Positions 30,601 through 37,909 of a stretch of 64,000 bases of DNA are shown here, piece by piece. The notes beneath the pieces are model-generated. The model saw nothing but the letters and a program-made list of their open reading frames with translations, ran no database searches and was not told the DNA's origin. How positions within the stretch are numbered: the stretch's first letter is position 1; each line of letters opens with the position of its first letter. Where the stretch lies: positions 1-64,000 of the forward strand of contig NZ_KB903445.1 of the NCBI RefSeq assembly GCF_000379765.1, written 5' to 3'. Source of the DNA: Flexithrix dorotheae DSM 6795 (lineage in GTDB: Bacteria; Bacteroidota; Bacteroidia; Cytophagales; Flammeovirgaceae). Both the position numbers and the translations under genes were made by a program.

Positions 30601-32055
30601 CCAACAGTGAATAGACTTGGAAGCGGCTTCGAATTGATTGCTGAACTGTCAAAGGATAAGCAATATATTCTGGTGACAACAAATGATAGTGGTGATCCTG
30701 GATCATTTACTAATGGAATAGGAGTTTTAGATGGTATTGTAAGTTTCGGATTTTTGCCTAATGTGGATTTCATTAGTGATATAGCTTTAGATGAAGATAA
30801 TACTATTGTTGTACCACTTACAGGAGTTTCAGATGGAAATGGTAATACAAACAATCTTACACTTAACGCTTTGGCCGATGAACCATCCGAGCTTAGCTTT
30901 AATTTGACGAATAATAATGACGGAACAGCCAATTTAGAGATTATTCCTGCACTTAATATACATGGTGTGTTTGATGTTACCCTAACTGTAACTGGATCAA
31001 ATGGAAATACATTTGACAGAAGTTTTGAGGTAACTGTAAATTCCGTTAATGATACACCAATAGTGTCTAATGCTATTTTGAATCAAAATTATGATTTAGG
31101 TTTTGGTTCTGTAGAATTTGATTTATCAACTGTATTTAGTGATGTGGATGTTTCTGATGTATTGACTTACTCAGCAACGACAACCAGCACGGGTGTTATA
31201 GAAGTTTCTGAATCTAGTGGAATCCTTACAATCACTGAAGTGGGTCTTGGTGAAACTACTGTATTACTTACAGCTAGTGATGGAATTGCACCGGCCATTA
31301 ATACTGCCTTTGTAGTTACAGTAAGTAAGTTAAGCCAGACCATAAATTTTGAAGCTTTGGGGGAAGTTACTTTCGGAGATACTGCGTTTGATCTTACGGC
31401 AACAGCTTCGTCCGGTCTTGATGTTACCTTCATCAGCTCTGATATTAACGTTGCCACTATTTCAGGGGCAACCGTAACAATTGTAGGCGCAGGAACTACA
31501 ACAATTACAGCTTTACAAGAAGGTGATGACACATATAATGTAGCATTTAGTATTGATCAGGATTTAGTTGTTAATCAGGCAGAGGCCACCGTAACATTGA
31601 CTGACTTAGTACAGGTATTTGACGGAACTGCTAAATCACCAACTGTGACTACTAACCCTGCTGGCCTATCTGTCAACTTAAAATTTGATGACAATGCCAC
31701 TGTACCTAGCAGCACTGGCACTTATACAGTTGTTGCCACAATAGATGACACTAACTATAGTGGTAGTGCCACAGAAAAATTTATAATTGAAACAGAAACA
31801 GTAACTGGCTTGGTTAATGACTTGCAGACTGCGTTAAATATTTTTCCTAACCCTGCGGCAGAGGTTATTAGAATAATAACAAATGAGCCTGTTGCCTCTG
31901 TTAGTATCTATGATTTGAAAGGCAATAAGATTGTTGAATTGTTAGAGTACAATAGCGAGGAGCCGGTACAAATTGGAGATCTGAAATCTGGTATTTATGT
32001 TGTTTACATTAAAACAAATACTCAGACAACTCACCAAAAACTTGTTAAGCAATAG
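27646..32055 (+). CDS. Giant T9SS-exported protein with seven tandem Ig-like repeats
   Basis: A 1469-residue secreted protein. The signal peptide ends near residue 28 (LLSHAQ). An N-terminal domain of about 140 residues (SSNWVFTSQDLSGMQADGS) precedes seven tandem repeats of roughly 108 residues at about 169-928. Each repeat has a xLxGIxxG opening, a YTSPNxTGTLxFTPxxD middle and a TITVTVxDDGG end; the seventh is divergent. Then come a PPC-like segment, two cadherin/Ig-like domains, an MBG-like domain and a T9SS type A sorting domain (NIFPNPAAEVIRI to HQKLVKQ). The many acidic turns suggest calcium binding. It is probably a surface adhesin or stalk and is flanked by transposase scraps. Confidence 0.88.
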   Translation: MILLKSWLFKYPKKYLVAFLILILPLLSHAQFTGVYSSSNWVFTSQDLSGMQADGSIDLSNMPVGFTLTGNDDDLSGANSRYSINIPEDGTLKFKWSYETDDGPDYDRAGYILNGSFIELSDPSGSTTQSGETSVIVSKGDQFAFVVDATDACCGRGWITIDGFSTSDNTPPTLDAIPDIISPVNSGQIDLDLTGITAGILEPSQTVAISASSSNTSVIPNPTITYTSPDATGVLSFTPVTDAFGDAVITVNIQDDGGAVNGSVDNIDIVFKVSITSNFPPTIDQLSDADIAINEVLSLSLSGISAGDGESQTISISATSSDQSVVADGDINLIYTSPNTGGTLEITPIANASGQTTITVTVSDDGGTTNNGKNETSIDFILTVNPNNAPIINSINNLDLFINASNQIIDLSGIADGDPSVSQSLIISATSDNTALIPDPVVSYTSPNETGTLSFTPLADQFGKATITVTLTDNAGSSNGGSNETIRVFDVNVSGNFQPKIDALGNIVMGINEPIRTVNLSGISAGVLSNAETITVSAATNNSSVVNMSGVNVDYTDPNSTGTVTISPVTDAIGESTITVSVSDDGGTANGGKDKIDETFIVRVVANRTPELNELPDIGLDVNASEQIINLSGISSGETSDYQSLNVEVSSNNTALIPTPSVTYSSPNNTGTITFTPVTDATGIATITVTVTDDGGTLGGGQNSISKTFDISVTGNQPPTLDAIVDHSQRSFSNFSIDLSGISDGTGFSQNITVTATSDNPSIIPNPTVNYTNGDATGSLDFEPTGFGDAVITVTVMDDGGTNNGGVDIFVRTFNIHLGENTPPYFQDWDTSDDLDGQIYYLHNGQGEQAKLFAVDDDDDNIVSVTASGDNPALEDILSISYMPGSFIGGMIFNPISGQTGTVNFEISIMDDGGTANNGIDTRVSTITAVVTEPAIYSGTLSTDAFENHIQAFTLSQAGLVYINNLSGDIDAYFDLYIDSFDPTNPTVNRLGSGFELIAELSKDKQYILVTTNDSGDPGSFTNGIGVLDGIVSFGFLPNVDFISDIALDEDNTIVVPLTGVSDGNGNTNNLTLNALADEPSELSFNLTNNNDGTANLEIIPALNIHGVFDVTLTVTGSNGNTFDRSFEVTVNSVNDTPIVSNAILNQNYDLGFGSVEFDLSTVFSDVDVSDVLTYSATTTSTGVIEVSESSGILTITEVGLGETTVLLTASDGIAPAINTAFVVTVSKLSQTINFEALGEVTFGDTAFDLTATASSGLDVTFISSDINVATISGATVTIVGAGTTTITALQEGDDTYNVAFSIDQDLVVNQAEATVTLTDLVQVFDGTAKSPTVTTNPAGLSVNLKFDDNATVPSSTGTYTVVATIDDTNYSGSATEKFIIETETVTGLVNDLQTALNIFPNPAAEVIRIITNEPVASVSIYDLKGNKIVELLEYNSEEPVQIGDLKSGIYVVYIKTNTQTTHQKLVKQ

Positions 32056-32066
32056 TCAATTCTTTA

Positions 32067-32094
32067 AGGGGGAGACTTGTTCTCCCCTATTTTT
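32067..32094 (+). terminator. Intrinsic terminator after the giant repeat protein
   Basis: GGGGAGA (32069-32075) pairs with TCTCCCC (32081-32087) across CTTGT, followed by a short T-run (32090-32094), 12 bp after the stop codon. Confidence 0.8.
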
Positions 32095-32127
32095 CCAACA
32101 TAATTTATGAAATATGCGAATCAACAG

Positions 32128-32298
32128 TTAAAAACCAAGTAAAATCAAAATAGCAGCAGTAGCTTTATCAAAGACATGTATCTTGAGTCCCTTTGAGAAC
32201 AAACTTTTGAAGCATTTTGAATATTAACTTTTTCGTTAATCCAATTAAAAAAGGCTTCAATTGACTGTCTGACACTAGAAACGGCTCTTTCATAGGGT
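32128..32298 (-). mobile_element. C-terminal fragment of a DDE transposase, frameshifted
   Basis: The - strand reads YERAVSSVRQSIEAFFNWIN and EKVNIQNASKV, then, after a one-base shift, SKGLKIHVFDKATAAILILL to a stop at 32128. The pattern matches the end of DDE transposases common in Bacteroidota (VRQPIESFFNWLNEK, ASKVRSTKGLxVHVFGK); an IS4/IS5-like origin is likely but not fixed. The catalytic part is absent. Confidence 0.6.
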
Positions 32299-32330
32299 GC
32301 AGGTCAAATTTCTATGTAAGGACATTCACC

Positions 32331-32368
32331 AATTTTAACTATGAGCCACATGGCTCATAGTTAAAATT
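32331..32368. terminator. 17-bp perfect inverted repeat between convergent genes
   Basis: AATTTTAACTATGAGCC at 32331-32347 is mirrored exactly at 32352-32368 around a four-base loop (ACAT). It lies 15 bp beyond the GH29 stop on the - strand and between convergent genes, so a two-way transcript end is likely. It also abuts the transposase scrap and could be an element end. Confidence 0.6.
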
Positions 32369-32383
32369 CTCAAACTTTTTCAA

Positions 32384-33757
32384 TTATTTTTTCTCCAAAA
32401 CTACTACTGTAGCTATGCCATCCGGGGCAGTTTCGGGCAGGCTCACATTCAAAAAGGAAGCATCTGTATTCAATTCCAAAGAACTTTTGTCAGCCAATAA
32501 ATACGCTTTGGAGATGTCTCCAATTGCCTTATCGATCTGAAGATTGCCGTTTTCCGGCCAATTGAATACATGAGCATATATCTTATCGCCTTTTTGGGTA
32601 AATCTTCCCCATTTGGGTTTTGCTAACGGGCTGGCACTGGAACCGTAAATGGACTCACTGTTTTTGGCCATCCATTTTCCCATGGCTTTCAATCTTTCTA
32701 CACTCGGAGCCGGAATTTTTCCTTCAGCAGTTGGACCTACATTGAGCAAAAAATTGCCTCCTTTAGATACAATATCGATTAAATTTTGAATAAGTACGGT
32801 ATCTGATTTCCAATTGTGGTCGAAAGATTTATATCCCCAGGTGTCATTCATGGTCATGCATGATTCCCAATCTGTACCAGGCATTCCGGTGTCTGGAATT
32901 TCCTGCTCAGGAGTGCCAAAGTCTCCGGCAAATACCCCTTCTGCATTAAAACCACTCATCCCCTGTCTACCTTTATCTACCCTATTGTTAACAATTACTT
33001 CAGGATTGATTTCCGAAATGAATTGATACATCTCCTTACCCATTTCTGTTTTGTAAGCGGGAATCCATTCCCCATCAAACCAGATAATTTTCACGCCATC
33101 ATATTTGGTCAATAGTTCTTTAACCTGTGGTTTCAAGTAGTTTTTATAGTACTGGGAAAATTCAGGATTTTCCAGCGTATCTTTCCTGGATTTATTGTAA
33201 TTGGGTTCCCAAATTGCCTGTGCCTGAGGATGATGCCAGTCCATAATGGAATGGTAAAAACCCAATGCAATCCCCTGTTTTTTACAGGCTTTAGCCAGTT
33301 CTTCCAAAATATCCCGTTTATAGGGAGAAAAATCCATAATATCATAATCCGTTATTTTCGAATCCCATAAACAAAACCCATCATGGTGCTTGGTAGTGAT
33401 CACAATATATTTCATTCCGGCTTCTTTCATCAGAGCAGCCCATTCCTCTGCATTAAAATCTACTGGGTTGAATTGCTTGGAATATTCTTCATATTCTTTA
33501 ATGGGAATATGCAAATCATTCATGATCCATTCGCCAATATGATCAGTTTTTACACCTTTATGTTCACCAGCAGGAATGGCATAAGGTCCCCAATGCACAA
33601 ACATGCCAAATCGGGCATCACGCCACCATTCCATTTTATCCATCACATCAGTAGTTTCTTCAGCAGGTTTTTCATCCTTTTTTTGCTCAGAGGAGGCACA
33701 ACCCAACACGTTCAAGAGTAATGTTCCTAATAAAATATGCAGTAAGTTATTTTTCAT
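32384..33757 (-). CDS. GH29 alpha-L-fucosidase lipoprotein
   Basis: A 457-residue lipoprotein with leader ending LLLNVLGC (Cys20). GH29 marks are WWRDARFGMFVHWGPYA near the N-terminus, YIVITTKHHDGFCLWDSK with the active-site His pair, and KIIWFDGEW, where Asp228 is the expected nucleophile. Retaining GH29 enzymes remove alpha-L-fucose, some being strict for 1,3/1,4 linkages. The C-terminal 90 residues form a beta domain. It stands alone on the - strand next to a broken sulfatase, so it may be the remains of a second fucosylated or sulfated glycan locus. Confidence 0.93.
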   Translation of the reverse strand: MKNNLLHILLGTLLLNVLGCASSEQKKDEKPAEETTDVMDKMEWWRDARFGMFVHWGPYAIPAGEHKGVKTDHIGEWIMNDLHIPIKEYEEYSKQFNPVDFNAEEWAALMKEAGMKYIVITTKHHDGFCLWDSKITDYDIMDFSPYKRDILEELAKACKKQGIALGFYHSIMDWHHPQAQAIWEPNYNKSRKDTLENPEFSQYYKNYLKPQVKELLTKYDGVKIIWFDGEWIPAYKTEMGKEMYQFISEINPEVIVNNRVDKGRQGMSGFNAEGVFAGDFGTPEQEIPDTGMPGTDWESCMTMNDTWGYKSFDHNWKSDTVLIQNLIDIVSKGGNFLLNVGPTAEGKIPAPSVERLKAMGKWMAKNSESIYGSSASPLAKPKWGRFTQKGDKIYAHVFNWPENGNLQIDKAIGDISKAYLLADKSSLELNTDASFLNVSLPETAPDGIATVVVLEKK

Positions 33758-33879
33758 AATATAAAAGATAAAGCAAAATTAATTTTTCTGTAAAAAGGTG
33801 TCGATTTTCTTTAAATTTAGAAATAAATAAGGAAAGAAAATTATTGCAGAACAGCCAAAAACTATGTTTTTTTGATTAG

Positions 33880-34926
33880 TTATTTAAAATATCCTTTCAC
33901 CATTTCATTTTCCTCTTCGGCCATCTGTTTTAATTTCTGGAGTACTTCAGGATTGGTTTAATTTAGCTTTTCCACCCAGGGTAAAATTGGAGCAATATCC
34001 CAATCCGATTCGGATATTTTTGCAGAATCTCCTATTTCGGCTAAACCCTGCATCAGATCAGATTTTAGCTCTTTTAGCAGGCTTTGAAACTCTTGATTAT
34101 TAGCCAGGTTATTCATTTCCCAAGGATCTTCTTCCATATTGAATAATTGAACCGGTTGCCGCCCATCCACCTGATAAGTCAATAGTTTATATTCATCCTT
34201 TTTTATAGCCCTTTGCTGACTTTTGTAAGCACACACAGCTTGTTCCCTACCCGTTTTATCTTCTCCCTTTATTATTGGGAAAAGACTTTGACCATCCACC
34301 GTATTCGGAATTTCCAAACCAGCCATTTCACTTAATGTAGGAAAAATGTCAATCAGGTAGGTAAAGGCATTCGTCTTCTTGTTTTTTGGAATGGAAGGAC
34401 CCGCCATAATAAGTGGTACTCTAATAGAGTGTTCATACAAATTTTGTTTACCCATCAGTCCGTGTTGGCCCATAGCAATGCCATTATCAGCCGAAAAAAT
34501 GATGTAAGTGTTTTCCGCTTTACCCGATTTTTCCAAGGCTGCTAAAATTCTTCCCACTTCATGATCCAGATGCGTCACCATGGCATAATATGCTGCCAGG
34601 TGCATATTAATTTCCTCCTTTTCCCTGGGGATTTCTGTTAACCATTCATCCCAAATATTCAACTCTCCATTATCGAATGGGTGTTCCGGCAAAAAGTTAG
34701 GCATTTTACCAACCTGTGCAGGATCATACATTTTAATATATTTTTCAGGTACCTGTTTAGGGTCGTGAGGAGCCTGAAAAGCTACATACATGAAAAAAGG
34801 ATCTTCGGAGTGATAATTTTCCAAAAAATTGATGGCTGCATCTGCATAGATTTCTGTAGAATGCTTTTTTTCATGGAAAACTTTCTCATTGGAATATTTC
34901 CCAGAATGACTAGTGCCAAAATAGCC
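33880..34926 (-). pseudogene. Sulfatase, N-terminally truncated with an in-frame stop
   Basis: The frame open from 34926 to 33961 encodes the back two thirds of a type I sulfatase: EIYADAAINFLE, FFMYVAFQAPHDP, then IIFSADNGIAMGQHGLMGKQ and LYEHSIRVPLIMAG. The N-terminal part with the CxPSR formylglycine site is missing; a stop closes the frame at 34927. A TAA at 33958 interrupts the 3' end, but the same frame continues for 25 codons (TNPEVLQKLKQMAEEENEMV and more) to a second stop at 33880. It cannot be an active sulfatase. The best internal start, ATG at 34824, would give 288 residues. Confidence 0.85.
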
Positions 34927-34929
34927 TTA

Positions 34930-35220
34930 CAGTTTTAGCTTCTTCGGGAATACTCCCAGATCGCTTCCTTTTTCTTAAAACAAAGACATATTTTTCAAAA
35001 TTCCAGTACTTATAATTGATCAATTATTGCCGTAGATTATTCTTTTCTTTCTCCCTTTTGGCTTATTTTATTAAAGTTAAGATTTTTACCAAATTTTATA
35101 AAAGTTGAACTAGGTTTTTAGTTGATTGTTTGGGTGGCGAAAAATTGTGAATTTCGTAATGGTTTATTGGAAAGTGGGGAGGAGAAGCAAGAAGGACTTT
35201 TGTGTCACAAATATCAATTT
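34930..35220. other. Intergenic region between sulfatase remnant and Fic gene
   Basis: About 290 AT-rich bases with no gene seen. The missing 5' part of the sulfatase is not recognisable here, so it was deleted rather than worn away. Confidence 0.4.
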
Positions 35221-36351
35221 TTATTCAGAAAGTATGCGATACAATTCCAGGTTTAAATAATAATGATGGCCTTGAATTTCTTTTTTTTCAAGCACTTTTA
35301 TCTCACATAGTCTATTTAAGTAATCTCTTGCTGTATTTTCTGAATAAATACTTTGATCTACTAAATGTTTTACCTTAATAAAGGGTTGGGTAAACAAGAA
35401 TTCAATTAAGCGTTCTACATCCCTAAATTTTAACTCACTTTTTTTCACATAGTCGAGGATAGCATCTTTAGTGGATACGATATCATTAATTTTATTAAAG
35501 GTAATATTGGATGTCACCTCTATAGCCTTTAACATGAATAGAAACCAACTTCTCCAATCACCTCTTTGAGAAATACCCATCAATCCCGAGTAATAACCAT
35601 TTTTATGATCTAAAATATATTTACTTAAAAATAATATTGGAACATCTAGCAATCCTTTATTGGTCAAATAATGGATATTAAAGACACGCCCGGTTCTGCC
35701 ATTGCCATCTGAAAAAGGATGTATGGCTTCAAATTGAAAATGGGCAATAGCCATCTTTATCAAATGATCAATTTTATATTGCTCATCATCATTTAGGAAA
35801 TCCACAAGGTTTTGAAGTTTATGCTCAAGTATGGATTTTCTCCTGGGAGGAGTATAAATCACATTCCCGGCATTTGCTCCTGAACCCCCTTGCAGGATAG
35901 TAGTATTTGAAAATTCAGGCCTAATTCCTACACTTGTTTGTTTGATTTCCTGAAAAACTTTAATAAAGTAATCTTGTGAAAACTGTCTGTTTTCTTTTAA
36001 ATATTTATAGCCGAACCAAAGTGCCTCTCTGTATCTTAAGACCTCTTTAGAAGGTCCACTACTTCCTGTTTGATGATCACTATAGGCTTTGTATAACTCA
36101 TCGTCAGTAGTAAAAATATTCTCAATTTCACTGGAAATTTTTGCTTCTTGTAAAGTAATAGTATTGATCAATAATCCTTGATTGGGAATAACGGTGCTCC
36201 TACCATGAAGCCTGGCTAAAGCTGCTTTCGCATTTCCCAAATTCTCAAGAACCTCTATAGTTTTATAGAGTTTTTCATTAATGGGTAATAAAGGTAGATT
36301 ATTCCATGGAATATTTCGGTCAGGATTAATTGGGTAAAGTATATTAGGCAT
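35221..36351 (-). CDS. Fic-domain protein (class II, intact motif)
   Basis: A 376-residue Fic protein. The catalytic motif HPFSDGNGR lies at residues 211-219, with His211 as general base. An N-terminal inhibitory motif SSEIEN (73-78) of the S/TxxxE-G/N type marks class II self-inhibited Fic enzymes. A winged-helix-like C-terminal part (about 295-376) probably binds DNA or a partner. Fic enzymes transfer AMP or another nucleotide part to protein hydroxyls. No antitoxin-like small gene is attached. It stands alone on the - strand. Confidence 0.92.
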   Translation of the reverse strand: MPNILYPINPDRNIPWNNLPLLPINEKLYKTIEVLENLGNAKAALARLHGRSTVIPNQGLLINTITLQEAKISSEIENIFTTDDELYKAYSDHQTGSSGPSKEVLRYREALWFGYKYLKENRQFSQDYFIKVFQEIKQTSVGIRPEFSNTTILQGGSGANAGNVIYTPPRRKSILEHKLQNLVDFLNDDEQYKIDHLIKMAIAHFQFEAIHPFSDGNGRTGRVFNIHYLTNKGLLDVPILFLSKYILDHKNGYYSGLMGISQRGDWRSWFLFMLKAIEVTSNITFNKINDIVSTKDAILDYVKKSELKFRDVERLIEFLFTQPFIKVKHLVDQSIYSENTARDYLNRLCEIKVLEKKEIQGHHYYLNLELYRILSE

Positions 36352-36516
36352 TAATTATCTTTCTTTTTAATGTTTACTCAAATACTATCCTCAAAATTAA
36401 TGTATTCCAAACAACTAAACATTAAAATTCAGTATTTTTAATGTTTGTGGATTCATTTGAAAATTATTGATTCCTGATAAACTTTATTATACCAATCCTG
36501 CCAAACATATCAGCTA

Positions 36517-37140
36517 TTAATAATACTCATACTCAAAATGGTCTGGTATAAGATATCCTTCTGTATCCGTTAGCAGGCCATTTTCATTATAGACGTATTT
36601 AACCGTTTCTTTTTGTTCTTCATTGTCATAGCGGGTGTAGGAAATTACATTTTTTTGTTCATCAAACTCATACTCAAATCTGTAATTCCATTTGCTTTTT
36701 TTTCCGTCCTTTTTTACCTCCCAGCCGTAGTATTTTTCTTTATGAAATTTGGTGATAAATTCTGTAGTGCTTTGGCGGTAAAGTTTGTTATTGATGTACC
36801 AATCCCTAATTTGTTTCTTGCCTTTATTTTCAAAAGTATCTACAAAATCTAGGGTTCCATCAGCATTGTATTTTGTAAGCTTAATTAATTCCTCTCCATC
36901 ATATTTTAAGTCATATTTAGAAACCTCCAACTTTGGTTGGTTTCCTTTAGGCATTAATTGTTTGGGATCAATACCCATATTTTTTAGCCTTGCAATCTCC
37001 TCTTTATTAGGTTTTGAATTTTTAGTGGTATCTGCCATGGAAATTAATTTTCCAGATTGGTTGTATTTATAGTGGGTTGTTCTGGTACTTGTGCCCAGGT
37101 TTAATTTGATTTCATATTTCACTAACCTGAAACCTCTCAA
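36517..37140 (-). CDS. YD-repeat-like hypothetical protein, probably truncated
   Basis: A 207-residue lysine- and tyrosine-rich protein with YD-like turns (THYKYNQSGKLISM, LTKYNADGTLDFVDTF, YEFDEQKNVISYTRYDNEEQ) and an end EYEYY. It resembles loose RHS/YD wrapping sequence but lacks a signal peptide and an RHS core. The abrupt N-terminus abuts an opposite-strand fragment at about 37140, suggesting a broken gene. Its function is unknown. Confidence 0.5.
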   Translation of the reverse strand: MRGFRLVKYEIKLNLGTSTRTTHYKYNQSGKLISMADTTKNSKPNKEEIARLKNMGIDPKQLMPKGNQPKLEVSKYDLKYDGEELIKLTKYNADGTLDFVDTFENKGKKQIRDWYINNKLYRQSTTEFITKFHKEKYYGWEVKKDGKKSKWNYRFEYEFDEQKNVISYTRYDNEEQKETVKYVYNENGLLTDTEGYLIPDHFEYEYY

Positions 37141-37453
37141 AATTATAATTTCTCAGCAGAATATTGGGCAAAAAAGGATCGAAATCGAGATTAAGGCTTT
37201 CCAAGAAAAACATAATTTAAAATTAAGGACAACTTGGTTTTATTTTATTGCTTTTCATAATAGTGGAAAAAAACCACTTTACAAAAAGTCAAATAGTCTA
37301 AATTTTCACGAAGAATTACATGTTTTTAACATTCCTACTAAGAATAACAGTTTTTTGAAAGCAGAATTTTCGACATCATATGACATTTGGTCAGCATCTT
37401 TCAAAAATCCAAAACTAAAAATTGAGAACCTTCAAATTATTCCAAATGCTTAA
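37091..37453 (+). CDS. Hypothetical protein fragment
   Basis: A 120-codon frame whose first 17 codons overlap the start of the opposite-strand gene; the likely real part is from about 37142. It contains TTWFYFIAFHNSGKKPLYKK and an end KIENLQIIPNA. No family is recognised. It overlaps the next small frame by eight bases (ATGCTTAA), so it may be the remains of a two-gene unit. Confidence 0.35.
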   Translation: MPRFNLISYFTNLKPLKIIISQQNIGQKRIEIEIKAFQEKHNLKLRTTWFYFIAFHNSGKKPLYKKSNSLNFHEELHVFNIPTKNNSFLKAEFSTSYDIWSASFKNPKLKIENLQIIPNA

Positions 37454-37577
37454 ACAATACCTTTCCTATTTCATGTTAATCACTTTTGTTTATGGTTGTA
37501 ATGTCAACTATCAAGTAACAAAAGACAAAGGTTCTAATCCACCAAAATTGAATATGAACCACCTCCAATGGGGGTAA
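37446..37577 (+). CDS. Tiny lipoprotein-like peptide
   Basis: A 43-residue frame starting inside the end of the previous one. MLKQYLSYFMLITFVYGC has a short signal with a lipobox-like FVYGC, followed by a polar tail. It is probably the 5' stub of a lost lipoprotein gene. Confidence 0.3.
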   Translation: MLKQYLSYFMLITFVYGCNVNYQVTKDKGSNPPKLNMNHLQWG

Positions 37578-37594
37578 TTATACCTTCAGTAGTA

Positions 37595-37909
37595 TTAACT
37601 AGAAGTGTTTTTTTTTATCCTAAAAAGGGAAAAACAACATAAAAAAACAGAACTAGTAAATAATATATTATTTAAAGCATATCCATTTATAGAAAGAAAA
37701 ACATAAAAAAACATACTCCCTGAAATAATTGCCCCAAGATTTAATACTTCTAAGTTTCTTATTGCTGTAACATGAAATTGAACTGGTTTAGCAATAAATA
37801 CTACACTCAGTATAATAAAACATAAACTAAACCAAATGCGGATTTCTGAAACTAAAATCCCAGCAAATAAAAGCAATGATATAATTAAAATAGATATCGT
37901 TTTATTCAT
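37595..37909 (-). CDS. Small membrane protein overlapping the RHS gene (candidate immunity protein)
   Basis: A 104-residue protein with about four hydrophobic segments (ISILIISLLLFAGILV, WFSLCFIILSVVFIA, LGAIISGSMFFYVFLSI and LFTSSVFLCCFSLF). Its ATG lies inside the last codons of the RHS gene (overlap 37902-37909), implying translational coupling. In polymorphic toxin loci the gene directly after a toxin tip usually encodes immunity, and a membrane-spanning immunity protein would suit a membrane-active or periplasmic toxin. No family is recognised, so this role is inferred only from position. Confidence 0.6.
   Translation of the reverse strand: MNKTISILIISLLLFAGILVSEIRIWFSLCFIILSVVFIAKPVQFHVTAIRNLEVLNLGAIISGSMFFYVFLSINGYALNNILFTSSVFLCCFSLFRIKKNTSS

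Noticed and set aside
30495-30932. 145-codon - strand frame inside the giant repeat protein
   Set aside because: Low-complexity antisense translation with no start context; the + strand frame is continuous and clearly coding.
27646-32055. Regular repeats considered as a CRISPR-like or DNA satellite array
   Set aside because: The period is about 325 bp, the frame is open throughout and conservation is in protein motifs, so these are protein domain repeats.
32331-32368. Large inverted repeat considered as the end of an insertion sequence
   Set aside because: Both arms are adjacent with a four-base loop, as in a transcript-ending hairpin, and no matching arm was noticed at another element end; not fully excluded.
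36613-37072. Two + strand frames opposite the YD-like 207-residue gene
   Set aside because: Phe/Ile/Ser-rich antisense products; the - strand protein has clear YD-type periodicity.
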